Counted from the first letter of the stretch, positions 19,383-28,899 are shown. The stretch is DNA of 64,000 bases from Simplicispira metamorpha (GCF_004341365.1 NZ_SLXH01000014.1:1-64000), one strand, 5' to 3'. The notes: generated from the letters alone by a model not told the origin. Made by a program: numbers and translations.

Positions 19383-19426
19383 TTTTTGTCTAGGACATTT
19401 GTATATTTCAGCACAATTTGTCCATC
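19383..19426. promoter_or_regulatory. Candidate LitR operator / promoter region
   Basis: An AT-rich island in GC-rich surroundings, 80-120 bp before litR. It contains three TTGTnnA words in the same orientation: ttgtcta (19386-19392), ttgtata (19399-19405) and ttgtcca (19418-19424). Bases 19393-19423 also form an imperfect inverted repeat with ggacattt- and -atttgtcc ends. MerR/B12 regulators of this kind bind repeated short elements upstream of divergent targets and of their own gene. Assignment is from position and pattern only. Confidence 0.45.
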
Positions 19427-19502
19427 TGCGCTTTAATCCGTTCCGTGATGGCTGCACAAGCCAGTGGGTCATGGGGCATGGGCCCGGTTTGAGGTTTGAT
19501 AT

Positions 19503-20459
19503 ATGAATGAGCACATGTCCGGGGCCAGCCCCGGTTGGTCGATTGCCGCAGTAGAGCGGGATACGGGTTTGTCCAAAGACACGCTGCGCGTGTGGGAGCG
19601 CCGCTATGGTTTTCCGCAGCCCGCGCGCGATGCCTTTGATGAGCGCCTGTACCCGCCCGAACAGGTCGAGCGCTTGCGCCTGGTTCGCCGCCTGCTGGAC
19701 GCCGGGCACCGCCCTGGGCGCGTGGTGGCACTGGACTTGCCCGCGTTGCAGGCCCTGGCGGTTCCCGCTGCCGGCGTTGCCACCGGGGCCCGCCACGCGC
19801 AGGCAGGCCCGGCGGTGCTGCCCGATGTGGCCGCCTGCCTGGCGCTGGTGCAACGCCACGATGCGCCGGGCCTGCGCCGCCAGTTGGCCCAGGCGGCGCT
19901 GCGGCTGGGGTTATTGCAGTTTGTCACCGGGTTGGTGGCGCCGCTGACCACGGCGGTGGGCGACGCCTGGATGCAGGGCCGGTTCCAGGTGTTTGAGGAG
20001 CACCTCTACACCGAGTGCATCACCGGCGTGCTGCGCGGCGCCATTGCCAGCGTGCCCGCGCACCCCGACGCGGCGGGCCCCCGGGTGCTGTTGACCACGT
20101 TTCCGGGTGAGCCGCATGCCATTGGGTTGCTGATGGTGGAGGCGCTGCTGGCACTGGAGGGCTGCGCCTGCCTGTCGCTGGGCACGCAAACCCCGGTGCC
20201 CGAGATTGCCGCCGCCGCCCTGGCGCACCGCGCCGACATCGTGGCCCTGAGCTTTACGCCCGTGCAGGGCGCCAGCGCCGTGCTGACCGCCCTGCGCGAG
20301 CTGCGCCAGACGCTGCCCGCCGCAGTGACCGTGTGGGCCGGGGGGAGCTGCCCGGCGCTGGACCGGCAGGGCGTGGTGGCGGGGGTGCTGCGGCTGCACG
20401 CCCTGGAGCGCCTGCCCGAGCAGGTGGCGCTGTGGCGGGCCGCTGCGGCCCCTGCCTGA
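19503..20459 (+). CDS. litR: LitR/CarH-type MerR family regulator with B12-binding light-sensor domain
   Basis: Protein of 318 residues. Residues 12-75 form a MerR winged helix (WSIAAVERDTGLSKDTLRVWERRYGFPQP...LYPPEQVERLRLVRRLL). Residues about 110-190 are the helical cap, with W156 and E166-H167 in the exact W-x9-EH spacing that in CarH shields and senses the upper adenosyl ligand. GEPHAIG gives E203-x-H205-x2-G208, the cobalamin-binding motif whose His is the lower axial ligand. Proteins of this type bind adenosylcobalamin in the dark, repress DNA, and are released by light. It is divergent from an eight-gene lipid-modification unit, its likely target. It ends one base before the stop of the convergent HD-GYP gene. 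Confidence 0.9.
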   Translation: MNEHMSGASPGWSIAAVERDTGLSKDTLRVWERRYGFPQPARDAFDERLYPPEQVERLRLVRRLLDAGHRPGRVVALDLPALQALAVPAAGVATGARHAQAGPAVLPDVAACLALVQRHDAPGLRRQLAQAALRLGLLQFVTGLVAPLTTAVGDAWMQGRFQVFEEHLYTECITGVLRGAIASVPAHPDAAGPRVLLTTFPGEPHAIGLLMVEALLALEGCACLSLGTQTPVPEIAAAALAHRADIVALSFTPVQGASAVLTALRELRQTLPAAVTVWAGGSCPALDRQGVVAGVLRLHALERLPEQVALWRAAAAPA

Positions 20460-21671
20460 TCAGACCATGGCCAGCAGCCGCTCCAGCGGGATTTGCACGC
20501 GCACTTCGCGCTGCGAAACCACGCCGGTGATTTTCCAGGCGGGCTGGCTGCTGTCGCGCGGAATCATCTCGCCTGTGGGCATGCCTTCGCGGTTGAGCAG
20601 CACGGCCACCTTGGGCGTGGTGGCGGTGGCACCGCGCCGCACTACCAGCCCCACTTCCTGGCTGGTCAGGCGCACAAAAGTGCCGGGTGGGTACACGCCC
20701 AGGGTTTTGACGATGGCAGCGCCCGCTTCATCGACCTGGTGCGCTTCGTCGTAGTAACACGACTGCATGGCCGCCGTGACCGGCATGGGGGTGCGCGAAA
20801 CCCGGGGTGCCAGGCGCGCAGCAAAAATGTCGGCGCGCTGCATCAGGCGGGCCATTTGCTGGGCCTCGCTTTTGCTGGCCAGCGTGCCAGGGGCGCGGTG
20901 GTGGTGCATGCGCACGGCGTCCAGCCACAGCGTGTCGCGCACGCCCAGCGATTGCAGCAGGGCCACGGTGCGGTCGGCGTGGTTTTCCACGGCGGCAATC
21001 TGTCCGGGCGAGAGGGGGTCTTTTTGCACGGCCAGCTGGTCTTGCAGCTCGGTCATGGCGCAGTTCATGCTCAGGGCGGCGCAGCCGATGCGCAGCACCC
21101 GGTCTTCGGTCCAGCGCAGCGTGGCGCGGGCCACCACCATGCACACGCAGGCCACCAGCATGCTGTGGGTGGCGCTGTACATGTGCGTCTCCTGCCCCGA
21201 GATGCGGATCAGTGCCAGCAGCGTGGCATCGGGCGTTTGCAGGCATTGCTGGGCCAGTTCGCCGTGCAGTTCCAGAAAGCGGTCGGCAAACTCGCCCTCG
21301 CCCACCTGCGGCGAGCGCAGCAACTGGGTGGCACGCTGCTGCAAGTCGGGCCAGCTGGACGGGCCAGCGGGCGCCGCCTGGTTGCGCGCTGGCTGTGCAG
21401 CGGCCTCCATCTGCATGCTGGCGATGTCTTTGAGGGGTTTTTCCGACAGCAGCATGCGCTGCAATTGCGACAGGTAGGTGCGGTGGCTGTCGCCCGACTC
21501 TTCGGTGTCCACACACAGCTGGACTCCGCGCGCCAGCAACACCTCCAGCTCCTCGCGGTTGCGGATGACGAAGCCTTTGTGTGCCAGCAGCCCCCCGGCA
21601 GCGCCGCGCAGCGCAAAGGGCAGGGGTTGCCCCAGGGGGATGGTGTCGATGTTGAGGGTGAGGAGGTTCAT
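20460..21671 (-). CDS. Degenerate HD-GYP-like domain protein
   Basis: Protein of 403 residues. The N-terminal part (about 1-130) matches the region before the catalytic domain in HD-GYP proteins (NIDTIPLGQPLPFALRGAAGGLLAHKGFVIRN). The middle follows the HD-GYP helix order (HSMLVACVCMVVAR, LSPGQIAAVENHADRTVALLQSLG, MHHHRAPG, MARLMQRADIFAARLAPR), but the expected HD pair in the 'LLHDIGK' position reads SMN and no GYP is present. It is therefore probably inactive against cyclic di-GMP, or acts as a binding protein. ATG 21671 was chosen for the clean N terminus; the frame is open to 21890. Confidence 0.72.
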   Translation of the reverse strand: MNLLTLNIDTIPLGQPLPFALRGAAGGLLAHKGFVIRNREELEVLLARGVQLCVDTEESGDSHRTYLSQLQRMLLSEKPLKDIASMQMEAAAQPARNQAAPAGPSSWPDLQQRATQLLRSPQVGEGEFADRFLELHGELAQQCLQTPDATLLALIRISGQETHMYSATHSMLVACVCMVVARATLRWTEDRVLRIGCAALSMNCAMTELQDQLAVQKDPLSPGQIAAVENHADRTVALLQSLGVRDTLWLDAVRMHHHRAPGTLASKSEAQQMARLMQRADIFAARLAPRVSRTPMPVTAAMQSCYYDEAHQVDEAGAAIVKTLGVYPPGTFVRLTSQEVGLVVRRGATATTPKVAVLLNREGMPTGEMIPRDSSQPAWKITGVVSQREVRVQIPLERLLAMV

Positions 21672-21782
21672 GGGCAGGCAGATTATGACCACGGCGCGCT
21701 TGCGCGGAAATGACAGAACCCGTGCCAGCGCGGTGCCGGGAGCGGGCCAGGGCAGGCGGGGCCGTATGGCTGTCCTGGTTTT

Positions 21783-21848
21783 CAGGTCAAAACAGGATCC
21801 AGGCCTTGCGGGATAAGCGCGAGCAGCTATGCTTTTTGATGTGATGGG
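21783..21848. repeat. Interspersed repeat copy 7
   Basis: Between the HD-GYP-like gene and glnE: aggtcaaaacaggatccagg, ccttgcgggataagcgcgag, then cagctatgctttttgat. It fills much of the 191-bp gap, and the HD-GYP promoter must lie in or beside it. Confidence 0.6.
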
Positions 21849-21862
21849 GCGGCGGGCGGATG

Positions 21863-24604
21863 TCAGGGGGTGCCAAACACCGCCAGCCACAGCGCCTGCA
21901 CGGCGGCGCGTTCGGCTTGCAATGCCGGGGGCATGACCTGGGTGGGCGCCTCGTCCAGACGCGCCCGGTGCTGCACACGGCGCAGCTCGCGGTAGGCGGT
22001 TGCGGCGGCCTGGCCCACGCCAGCGGGCAGCAGGCCAGCGGCTTCGGCGCGTTGCAGTAGGGCGATGTTGCCCACGTTGTCCAGCAGCTGCGGGTGCGTG
22101 CCCGAGTGCGACAGCACCAGGTACTGCATGGCAAATTCGGCGTCCACCATGCCGCCTTCGCTGTACTTGATGTCGAACTGGCCCGGGGGCGCAGGGTGCG
22201 CACCCAACACGCGTGCGCGCATGGCGGTGATTTCGCCGCGCAGCGCCTGGGCGTCACGCGGGGCGCTGATGACGGCGGCGCGCACCGCGTCAAAGCGCGT
22301 GCGCAGGGCCTCGGTGCCCAGCACAAAGCGCGCGCGCGTCATGGCCTGGTGTTCCCATGTCCAGGCGGTGTTGCTGCCGCGCTGCTGCTGGTAGTCGGCA
22401 TACGACTTGAAGCTGGTGACCAGCAGGCCTGAGTTGCCGTTGGGGCGCAGCGCGGTGTCAATCTCGAACAGATCGCCTTCGCCGGTCTTGACGGTGAGCC
22501 AGTTGATGAGCTTGCGCACAAAGGCGGCATAGACCTCCGGGGCGCGCTCGTCGTCGTCATCGAACACGAACACGATGTCCAGGTCGCTGCCGTAGCCCAG
22601 TTCTTTGCCGCCGAGCTTGCCGTAGCCAATGATGGCGAACTCGGGTTGCTCGCGGTGGCGGTTTTTCAGGCGCTCCCAGCACCACTGGGCGGTGATGCGC
22701 AGCACGCTGTCGGCCAGCGCGCTCAAGTCATCGGCCACTTGCTCTACCGTCAGGCGGCCGCCCACGTCGCGCGCCAGGGTGCGGAAGGTTTCGGCGTGGT
22801 GGGCGCGGCGCAGCAGGTTCAGCAGGGCTTCGTCGTCGTCTTCCTGGGTCGATCGCAGCGAGGCCAGGCGCAGCGAGAGGTCGCGCTCGAAGTCGGCAGC
22901 CACAAAGCGCTCTTGCAGCAGGCTGCTGCCCGCCAGCTCGTCGATGACGCCGGGGTGTTGCAGCAAATAGCGCGCGGGCCAGCGCGCCGCGCCCAGCAGG
23001 TGCAGCAGCTGCTCGTGGACGGCGGGGCGCTCCAGCAGCAGGGCCAGGTAGCTTTCGCGGCGCAGCAGGGATTCGAGCCAGTCCACCAGGCGCACGGTGG
23101 CAGTGGCGCTGGCGCGGCCTTCGCGCAGCCACTGGGCGGTGCGCTGCACCAGCCGGAACAGCCGCGTGCGGGCTTCCTCGCGCAGGGCGCCCACGCGGGC
23201 GTGGGTGCGCCACTCTCCCACGCGCTCGCGCAGGGGCTCGGGCAATTGCTCCAGCAGGGCTTCAAGTTCGGGCGGAGGCGCCGCGTTGGCGTTGGGGCCG
23301 CCGCAGCCGCCGCCGTTGCATTGTTTTTTGTCGTTGCCGCCCAGCAGGGTGTCAAATTCTTGCGCCACCAGTTCGCGGTGGGCGTCCAGGGCGTGCAAAA
23401 AACTGCAACAGTCGGCATGGCCCATGGTCTGGGCAATCCAGGCCAGGTCGTCGTCGCGGGTGGGCAGGACGTGGGTTTGCTGGTCGTCCAGGTATTGGAT
23501 GCGGTGCTCGACCTGGCGCAAGAACAGGTAGGCCTGGGCCAGGGCCTCGGCGGTGGGCGCGGGCATCAGGCCCGCTTGCACGAGGCGCTCCAGGGCTTGC
23601 AGGGTGGGGCGCCTGCGCAGTTCAGGGAACTGGCCGCCGCGCACCACTTGCAGCAGTTGCACGGTGAATTCAAGCTCGCGGATGCCCCCGCGTGAGAGTT
23701 TGACGTCGTTGGCGCGCTCTGGGTGGCCCGCGCTGCGCCGGGCGGCATGGTCGCGGATCTGGCGGTGCAGGGCGCGCAGGGCGTCGAACACGTTGTAGTC
23801 CAGGTAGCGGCGGAAGACAAACGGCAGCACTACGGCGCGCAGGGCCTGCACCTGGGGGCTGGCGATGCAATCGAAGGGCGCCACCACGCGGCTCTTGAGC
23901 CAGGCAAAGCGCTCCCATTCGCGGCCCTGGATCTGCAAATACTCTTCCAGCGCCGCCAGCGACACCGCCGGTGGCCCCGAGTTGCCGTGCGGACGCAGTG
24001 CCAGATCGACGCGGAACACCAGTCCGTGTTCGGTGGTGTCGCCAATCAGGCTGTAGATGATTTTGACGGCGCGGCCAAAGTACTCGTGGTTGGAGATGCG
24101 ACCGCGCCCGTCGGCGGTGCCTGCGGTCTCACCGTCGTGCTCATAGACGTAGATCAGGTCGATGTCGCTGGAGACGTTGAGCTCGCGTGCGCCCAGTTTG
24201 CCCATGCCGATGATCCAGAACTGCACTGGCTGGCCGTCAGGGCCGCAGGGCGTGCCGTGGCGTTCGTCCAGTTCCTGGCGGGCTTGCTGGCAGGCGCGGT
24301 CCAGGGCCAGCTCGGCCAGCTCGGTCATGGCGCGGGTGACGACTTCGAGGGGCGCGCGGGTCTCGCAGTCCAGGCGCATCAGGCGCTCCATCACCAGCTG
24401 GCGCAGTGTGCGCAGGGCGGTGGCGGTGCTGTTGCCACTGGCCAGCAGTGCGGCCAGGGCCTGCTCCATGGTGGCGCGCACAGGCGCTCCGGCAGGCAGC
24501 AGCGCCAGCTGCGGGCCGTAGCGCCGGTGCAGGCGCTGGAAAAAACGGGAGTGGGCTGCCGGCCCGGGGGCGGCATCGGTGGGGTCAGTCAAAACTGTCT
24601 GCAT
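21863..24604 (-). CDS. glnE: Bifunctional glutamine synthetase adenylyltransferase / deadenylase
   Basis: Controls glutamine synthetase by adding or removing AMP in response to PII and glutamine. Length is 913 residues (E. coli GlnE has 946). Two nucleotidyltransferase domains are visible: GMGKLGARELNVSSDIDLIYV (about residues 129-149, the deadenylase half) and GYGKLGGKELGYGSDLDIVFVF (about 657-678, the adenylylase half), each with the paired metal-binding Asp residues. A glycine-rich insert (CNGGGCGGPNANAAPPP) lies in the linker near residue 425. ATG 24604 is chosen; the frame is open to 24631. Confidence 0.94.
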   Translation of the reverse strand: MQTVLTDPTDAAPGPAAHSRFFQRLHRRYGPQLALLPAGAPVRATMEQALAALLASGNSTATALRTLRQLVMERLMRLDCETRAPLEVVTRAMTELAELALDRACQQARQELDERHGTPCGPDGQPVQFWIIGMGKLGARELNVSSDIDLIYVYEHDGETAGTADGRGRISNHEYFGRAVKIIYSLIGDTTEHGLVFRVDLALRPHGNSGPPAVSLAALEEYLQIQGREWERFAWLKSRVVAPFDCIASPQVQALRAVVLPFVFRRYLDYNVFDALRALHRQIRDHAARRSAGHPERANDVKLSRGGIRELEFTVQLLQVVRGGQFPELRRRPTLQALERLVQAGLMPAPTAEALAQAYLFLRQVEHRIQYLDDQQTHVLPTRDDDLAWIAQTMGHADCCSFLHALDAHRELVAQEFDTLLGGNDKKQCNGGGCGGPNANAAPPPELEALLEQLPEPLRERVGEWRTHARVGALREEARTRLFRLVQRTAQWLREGRASATATVRLVDWLESLLRRESYLALLLERPAVHEQLLHLLGAARWPARYLLQHPGVIDELAGSSLLQERFVAADFERDLSLRLASLRSTQEDDDEALLNLLRRAHHAETFRTLARDVGGRLTVEQVADDLSALADSVLRITAQWCWERLKNRHREQPEFAIIGYGKLGGKELGYGSDLDIVFVFDDDDERAPEVYAAFVRKLINWLTVKTGEGDLFEIDTALRPNGNSGLLVTSFKSYADYQQQRGSNTAWTWEHQAMTRARFVLGTEALRTRFDAVRAAVISAPRDAQALRGEITAMRARVLGAHPAPPGQFDIKYSEGGMVDAEFAMQYLVLSHSGTHPQLLDNVGNIALLQRAEAAGLLPAGVGQAAATAYRELRRVQHRARLDEAPTQVMPPALQAERAAVQALWLAVFGTP

Positions 24605-24705
24605 GGCCTGGGCGGCAGGGCAAAGCCGCATGTAAAACGACGCTGGGTTGCACGGAATCCGCGCGGTGGCTGCGGGTCATAATTCTGGCCACCTCCACGC
24701 CTGCC

Positions 24706-27700
24706 ATGACTGACCCTGTTTCGCACCCTCCACGCCTGCTTCGGTGGCTGGCGTGGCTTGCGCGGTGGTCTTTGGGGCTGCTGCTGGCCGCTGCCCTGGT
24801 GCTGGCGGTGGCCTGGGGGGCTCTGCACGGCGCGATTGTGCCGCGAATCGGCGAATACCGCGTGCAGCTGCAAGCGCAGGCCGAACGCGCGCTGGGGGTA
24901 CCCGTGCGCATTGGCACCCTCTCGGCGCACACGCAGGGGCTGATTCCTTCCATTGAACTGGGCGAGGTGGCGCTGCTGGATGCCCAAGGGCGCGAAGCGC
25001 TGCGCTTGCAGCGCGTGGTGCTGGCGCTGTCGCCGCGCTCGCTGTGGCGCTTCGGGTTTGAGCAGCTCTACATCGAGCGCCCCGAGCTGGACATTCGCCG
25101 TGACCGCACGGGCCAGGTGTTCATCGCCGGACTGCCCTTGCCCGGTGGTGCCAGCGATGACAGCCGCGCCGTCGATTGGCTTTTTTCGCAACCCGAGGTG
25201 GTGGTGCGCGGTGGCACGGTGCGCTGGACGGACGAGCAGCGCGCCGCTGCCCCGCTGGCGCTGAGCCAGGTCGATGTGCTGCTGCGCAACGGCGCCTGGC
25301 GCCATCAACTGCGGCTGGACGCCACGCCGCCGCCCCAGTGGGGCGATCGTTTTCAGATCACCGGGCTGTTTCGCCAGCCGCTGCTGTCCACGCACAGTGG
25401 CCGCTGGCAGCAGTGGAGCGGGCAGCTGTTTGCCAATTTTGCGCGGGTGGATGTGTCCCGCCTGCACCTGCACGCCGACCTGGGCGTGGCGCTGGCACAG
25501 GGCCGGGGCGCATTGCGTGCCTGGTTGAGCCTGGAGCGCGGCCAGTGGGTGGGCGCCGTCGCCGATGTGGCGCTGGCCAACGTCAATGCCACGCTGGCGC
25601 CGCAGCTGGAGCCTTTGCGGCTGCCCTCGGTGCAGGGGCGCCTGGGCGCGCGGCGGCTGGCAGGGGGCTTTGAGCTGTACACGCAGGGCCTGCAATGGGT
25701 GGGCGACGACGGCCTGCACTGGCCGGGCGGCAACCTGCGCGTGCGCTATACCAACCCCGGCGGCAAAGCATCGGCGCAGGGCGAATTCCAGGCCGACCGG
25801 CTGGATCTGGCCGCGCTGGCGCGCGTGGCCCAGCGCCTGCCTCTGGGCGAGGCCACCCATGAAGCATTGCGCACCTACACCCCGGAAGGACTGGTGGACA
25901 CCGTGCAGGCTCACTGGCAAGGGCCCTGGGATGCTCCACGCAGTTACCAGGTGCGCGCCCGCGTCACGGGCCTGGCACTGGCCAGCGCAGCACCTGTGGG
26001 CACCAGCGGGGCATTGGGCCTGCGCGGCGCCAACGTGGAGCTGGAAATGACCCAGGCCGCAGGCAAGGCCACGGTGGGCATGACCGATGGCGCCCTGGTG
26101 CTGCCCGGCGTATTTGAAGACCCCTGGCTGCCACTGGCACAGCTGCGCAGCGAGGTGCGCTGGCAACTGGCTGGCGAGCGCATTGCCGTGCAGGTGGGCG
26201 AAACGCACTTTGCCAACGCCGATGCCCAGGGCCAGCTGCGCGCCACCTGGCACACCAGCGATCCTGCGCGATCGGCCAGCCGTTCGCGCTTTCCGGGTGT
26301 GCTGGACTTGAGCGGCACCCTCAGCCGCGCCGATGGCACGCGGGTACACCGCTATCTGCCCTTGTCCATTCCCCAGGATGCTCGCCACTATGTGCGCGAC
26401 GCCGTGGTGGCGGGCGTGGCTAGCAGCGCAGACTTTCGCGTCAAGGGCGACCTGCATGACATGCCGTTCAACAACCCCAAACTGGGCGAGTTCCGGATTG
26501 CCGCCCGCGTCAAGGATGTGACCTACGCCTACGTGCCCCCCGGCCTGCAAAGCGCGGGCGAGCTGCCCTGGCCCGCGCTGACCCAACTGGCTGGTGAGCT
26601 GGTGTTTGAGCGCTCTTCCATGCAGGTGCGTGACGCCAGCGGCACCTTTGCGGGCATGCGCAACACGCGCCTGGCCAAGGTGCAGGCGCACATCCCCGAC
26701 CTGTCCCACACCGTGGTGGCCGTCAGTGCGCAGGCGCGCGGGCCGCTGCCTGAGCTGCTGGCGTTCATGCGCAACTCGCCGCTGGACGCCATGACCGGGC
26801 AGGCGCTGGCCCAGGCCAGTGGCAGTGGCAACGCCGATTTGCAGCTGAACCTGAGCTTGCCCATCAGCGATATTCACAACACCAAGGTGCAAGGCAGCGT
26901 GGTGCTGGCGGGCAACGAGGTGCGCATGACCCCCGATACCCCGGTGTTGGCGCGTGCGCGCGGCACGGTGCAGTTCACGCACACCGGCTTTGCTTTGCAG
27001 GGCGTGCAGGCCAGTGCGCTGGGCGGCGAAGTGCGCTTTGAAGGCGGCATGCGCGCACTGCCTGCGGGCGCTGCGCCCACCGAATCGGCCTTGCAGTTGC
27101 GCGCCCAGGGCGTGGCCTCGGCGCAGGGCTTGCAGCAAGCGCGGGAGCTGGGTTTGCTCTCGCGCCTGGCGCAGCATGCCAGCGGCAGCACGCCCTATAC
27201 CCTGGCACTGACCTTGCGCCGGGGCGTGCCCGAGTTGCAAATCCACAGCAGCTTGCAGGGTATGGCGCTGGCCCTGCCTGCGCCGTTGGCCAAAACCGCC
27301 GACAGCAGCGTGCCGCTGCGCCTGGAGAGTCGCCTGACCCGCGAATCGGTGGCGGCGCCAGAGCCCGGCACCAGCGCGCCTGCACCGCTGCACGAACAGT
27401 TCACATTGCAATGGGGCACGTTGGGCCAGGTGCAGTATGTGCGTGACCTGAGTGGGCCTGCGCCGCAGGTGCTGCGCGGCGCCATCGCCGTGGGCCTGGC
27501 CCCGGACGAGGCGATGGCCTTGCCCGCGCGCGGGGTGGCGGCCAACATCCAGCTGGCCTTGCTGGATGTGGACGCCTGGGAGCCATTGCTGCTGTCCGGG
27601 GTGGCGGCGGTTGCTACGCCAGCGCCTGCGGTGCCGTCTGCGCAGCTTGAGCAGACCGAGCAGGAATCCGCCGCCCAGGGCGCCTCGGATTACCTGCCCA

Positions 27701-28899
27701 CGGTGCTGGCCGTGCGTGCCCGTGAACTGACGGTGCAGGGGCGTACTTTGCATAACGTGGTGGCCGGTGGCTCGCGCGAGGGCGGCGTCTGGCGCGCCAA
27801 CCTGGACGCTGCACAACTCAGCGGCTACGTTGAATACCGCCCGGCCGGTGGCACGGAGAGCCCCGCCGGGCGCCTGTTTGCCCGGCTCTCGCGCTTGAGC
27901 GTGCCGCAAAGTGCTTCCACGCAAGTCGAAGCCCTGCTGGACGAGCAACCGCGCCAGCTGCCTGCCCTGGACATCGTGGTCGAAGACTTTGAGCTGCGCG
28001 GGCACAAACTTGGGCGCGTGGAGATAGCCGCCACCAACCGCGGCGGCGAAGGCGTGCAGCGCGAATGGCGCCTGCACAAGCTCAATCTGAGCACCCCTGA
28101 AGCCACCTTCACCGCCAACGGCAACTGGGCGCTGCTGGGCGCAGGCGAGGCACCTGGCCCGCGCACGGGGCCACTGCGCCGCACGGTGCTGAACTTCAAG
28201 CTCGACATCCGCGATGCAGGCGAGTTGTTGCAGCGTTTTGGCATGGCCGACGTGGTGCGCCGGGGCCAGGGGCGATTGCAGGGGCAGGTGGCCTGGCGCG
28301 GTGCGCCGTTGTCGCCGGACTACCCCTCCATGTCGGGCCAGATCAACTTGCAGGTAGAGACGGGCCAGTTCCTCAAGGCCGATCCGGGGCTGGCCAAGCT
28401 GCTCAGTGTGCTGAGCCTGCAGTCGCTGCCCCGGCGTCTGAATCTGGATTTCCGGGACGTATTCAGCGACGGTTTCGCCTTTGATTTTGTGCGCGGTGAC
28501 GTGCGCATAGAGCAGGGCGTGGCCATCACCAACAACCTGCAAATGAAGGGCGTGAACGCCGCCGTGCTGATGGAGGGGCGCGCGGACATCGACCACGAAA
28601 CCCAAGACTTGCACGTGGTGGTGGTGCCTGAAATCAACGCCATGACCGCCTCTTTGGTGGCCACGGCCATCAACCCGGTGGTGGGGTTGGGCAGTTTTTT
28701 GGCGCAGGTGTTTTTGCGTGGCCCGCTGATTGCGGCGGCCACACAGGAGTTCCGCATCGATGGCACCTGGGCCGAGCCGCGCGTGGTGCCGCTGCGCCGC
28801 GCGCAGCGCACGGCAGGTGGTGCGGCCAGTCCACCCGCTGCTGTGCCCGCCAGCGCCCCCGCTACCACGCTGCCCCCTGTCACCGGAGATGCCCCATGA
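24706..28899 (+). CDS. yhdP: YhdP family AsmA-like envelope protein
   Basis: Very long protein of 1,397 residues with one N-terminal membrane span (about 18-45, WSLGLLLAAALVLAVAWGAL) and a periplasmic body rich in beta strands. The start (VPRIGEYRVQLQAQAERALGVPVRIG) and the C-terminal AsmA-like domain (about residues 1130-1350, with the GRADIDHETQDLHVVVVPEI stretch) are typical of the TIGR02099/YhdP family. YhdP, TamB and YdbH form bridge-like conduits that carry phospholipids to the outer membrane. It is longer than E. coli YhdP (1,266). It overlaps the nitrilase gene by 4 bp and is divergent from glnE. Confidence 0.92.
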   Translation: MTDPVSHPPRLLRWLAWLARWSLGLLLAAALVLAVAWGALHGAIVPRIGEYRVQLQAQAERALGVPVRIGTLSAHTQGLIPSIELGEVALLDAQGREALRLQRVVLALSPRSLWRFGFEQLYIERPELDIRRDRTGQVFIAGLPLPGGASDDSRAVDWLFSQPEVVVRGGTVRWTDEQRAAAPLALSQVDVLLRNGAWRHQLRLDATPPPQWGDRFQITGLFRQPLLSTHSGRWQQWSGQLFANFARVDVSRLHLHADLGVALAQGRGALRAWLSLERGQWVGAVADVALANVNATLAPQLEPLRLPSVQGRLGARRLAGGFELYTQGLQWVGDDGLHWPGGNLRVRYTNPGGKASAQGEFQADRLDLAALARVAQRLPLGEATHEALRTYTPEGLVDTVQAHWQGPWDAPRSYQVRARVTGLALASAAPVGTSGALGLRGANVELEMTQAAGKATVGMTDGALVLPGVFEDPWLPLAQLRSEVRWQLAGERIAVQVGETHFANADAQGQLRATWHTSDPARSASRSRFPGVLDLSGTLSRADGTRVHRYLPLSIPQDARHYVRDAVVAGVASSADFRVKGDLHDMPFNNPKLGEFRIAARVKDVTYAYVPPGLQSAGELPWPALTQLAGELVFERSSMQVRDASGTFAGMRNTRLAKVQAHIPDLSHTVVAVSAQARGPLPELLAFMRNSPLDAMTGQALAQASGSGNADLQLNLSLPISDIHNTKVQGSVVLAGNEVRMTPDTPVLARARGTVQFTHTGFALQGVQASALGGEVRFEGGMRALPAGAAPTESALQLRAQGVASAQGLQQARELGLLSRLAQHASGSTPYTLALTLRRGVPELQIHSSLQGMALALPAPLAKTADSSVPLRLESRLTRESVAAPEPGTSAPAPLHEQFTLQWGTLGQVQYVRDLSGPAPQVLRGAIAVGLAPDEAMALPARGVAANIQLALLDVDAWEPLLLSGVAAVATPAPAVPSAQLEQTEQESAAQGASDYLPTVLAVRARELTVQGRTLHNVVAGGSREGGVWRANLDAAQLSGYVEYRPAGGTESPAGRLFARLSRLSVPQSASTQVEALLDEQPRQLPALDIVVEDFELRGHKLGRVEIAATNRGGEGVQREWRLHKLNLSTPEATFTANGNWALLGAGEAPGPRTGPLRRTVLNFKLDIRDAGELLQRFGMADVVRRGQGRLQGQVAWRGAPLSPDYPSMSGQINLQVETGQFLKADPGLAKLLSVLSLQSLPRRLNLDFRDVFSDGFAFDFVRGDVRIEQGVAITNNLQMKGVNAAVLMEGRADIDHETQDLHVVVVPEINAMTASLVATAINPVVGLGSFLAQVFLRGPLIAAATQEFRIDGTWAEPRVVPLRRAQRTAGGAASPPAAVPASAPATTLPPVTGDAP

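Noticed and set aside
19219-19506. 95-residue plus-strand frame before litR
   Set aside because: No ribosome site, no family, and it covers the candidate operator; it ends just inside litR.
24406-24705. 100-residue N-terminal extension of YhdP
   Set aside because: Antisense to glnE; ATG 24706 gives the family's normal membrane-anchor start.
24589-28614. 1,341-residue open frame on the minus strand
   Set aside because: Antisense to yhdP with His/Gln/Arg-rich shadow composition; the plus strand has the recognised protein.
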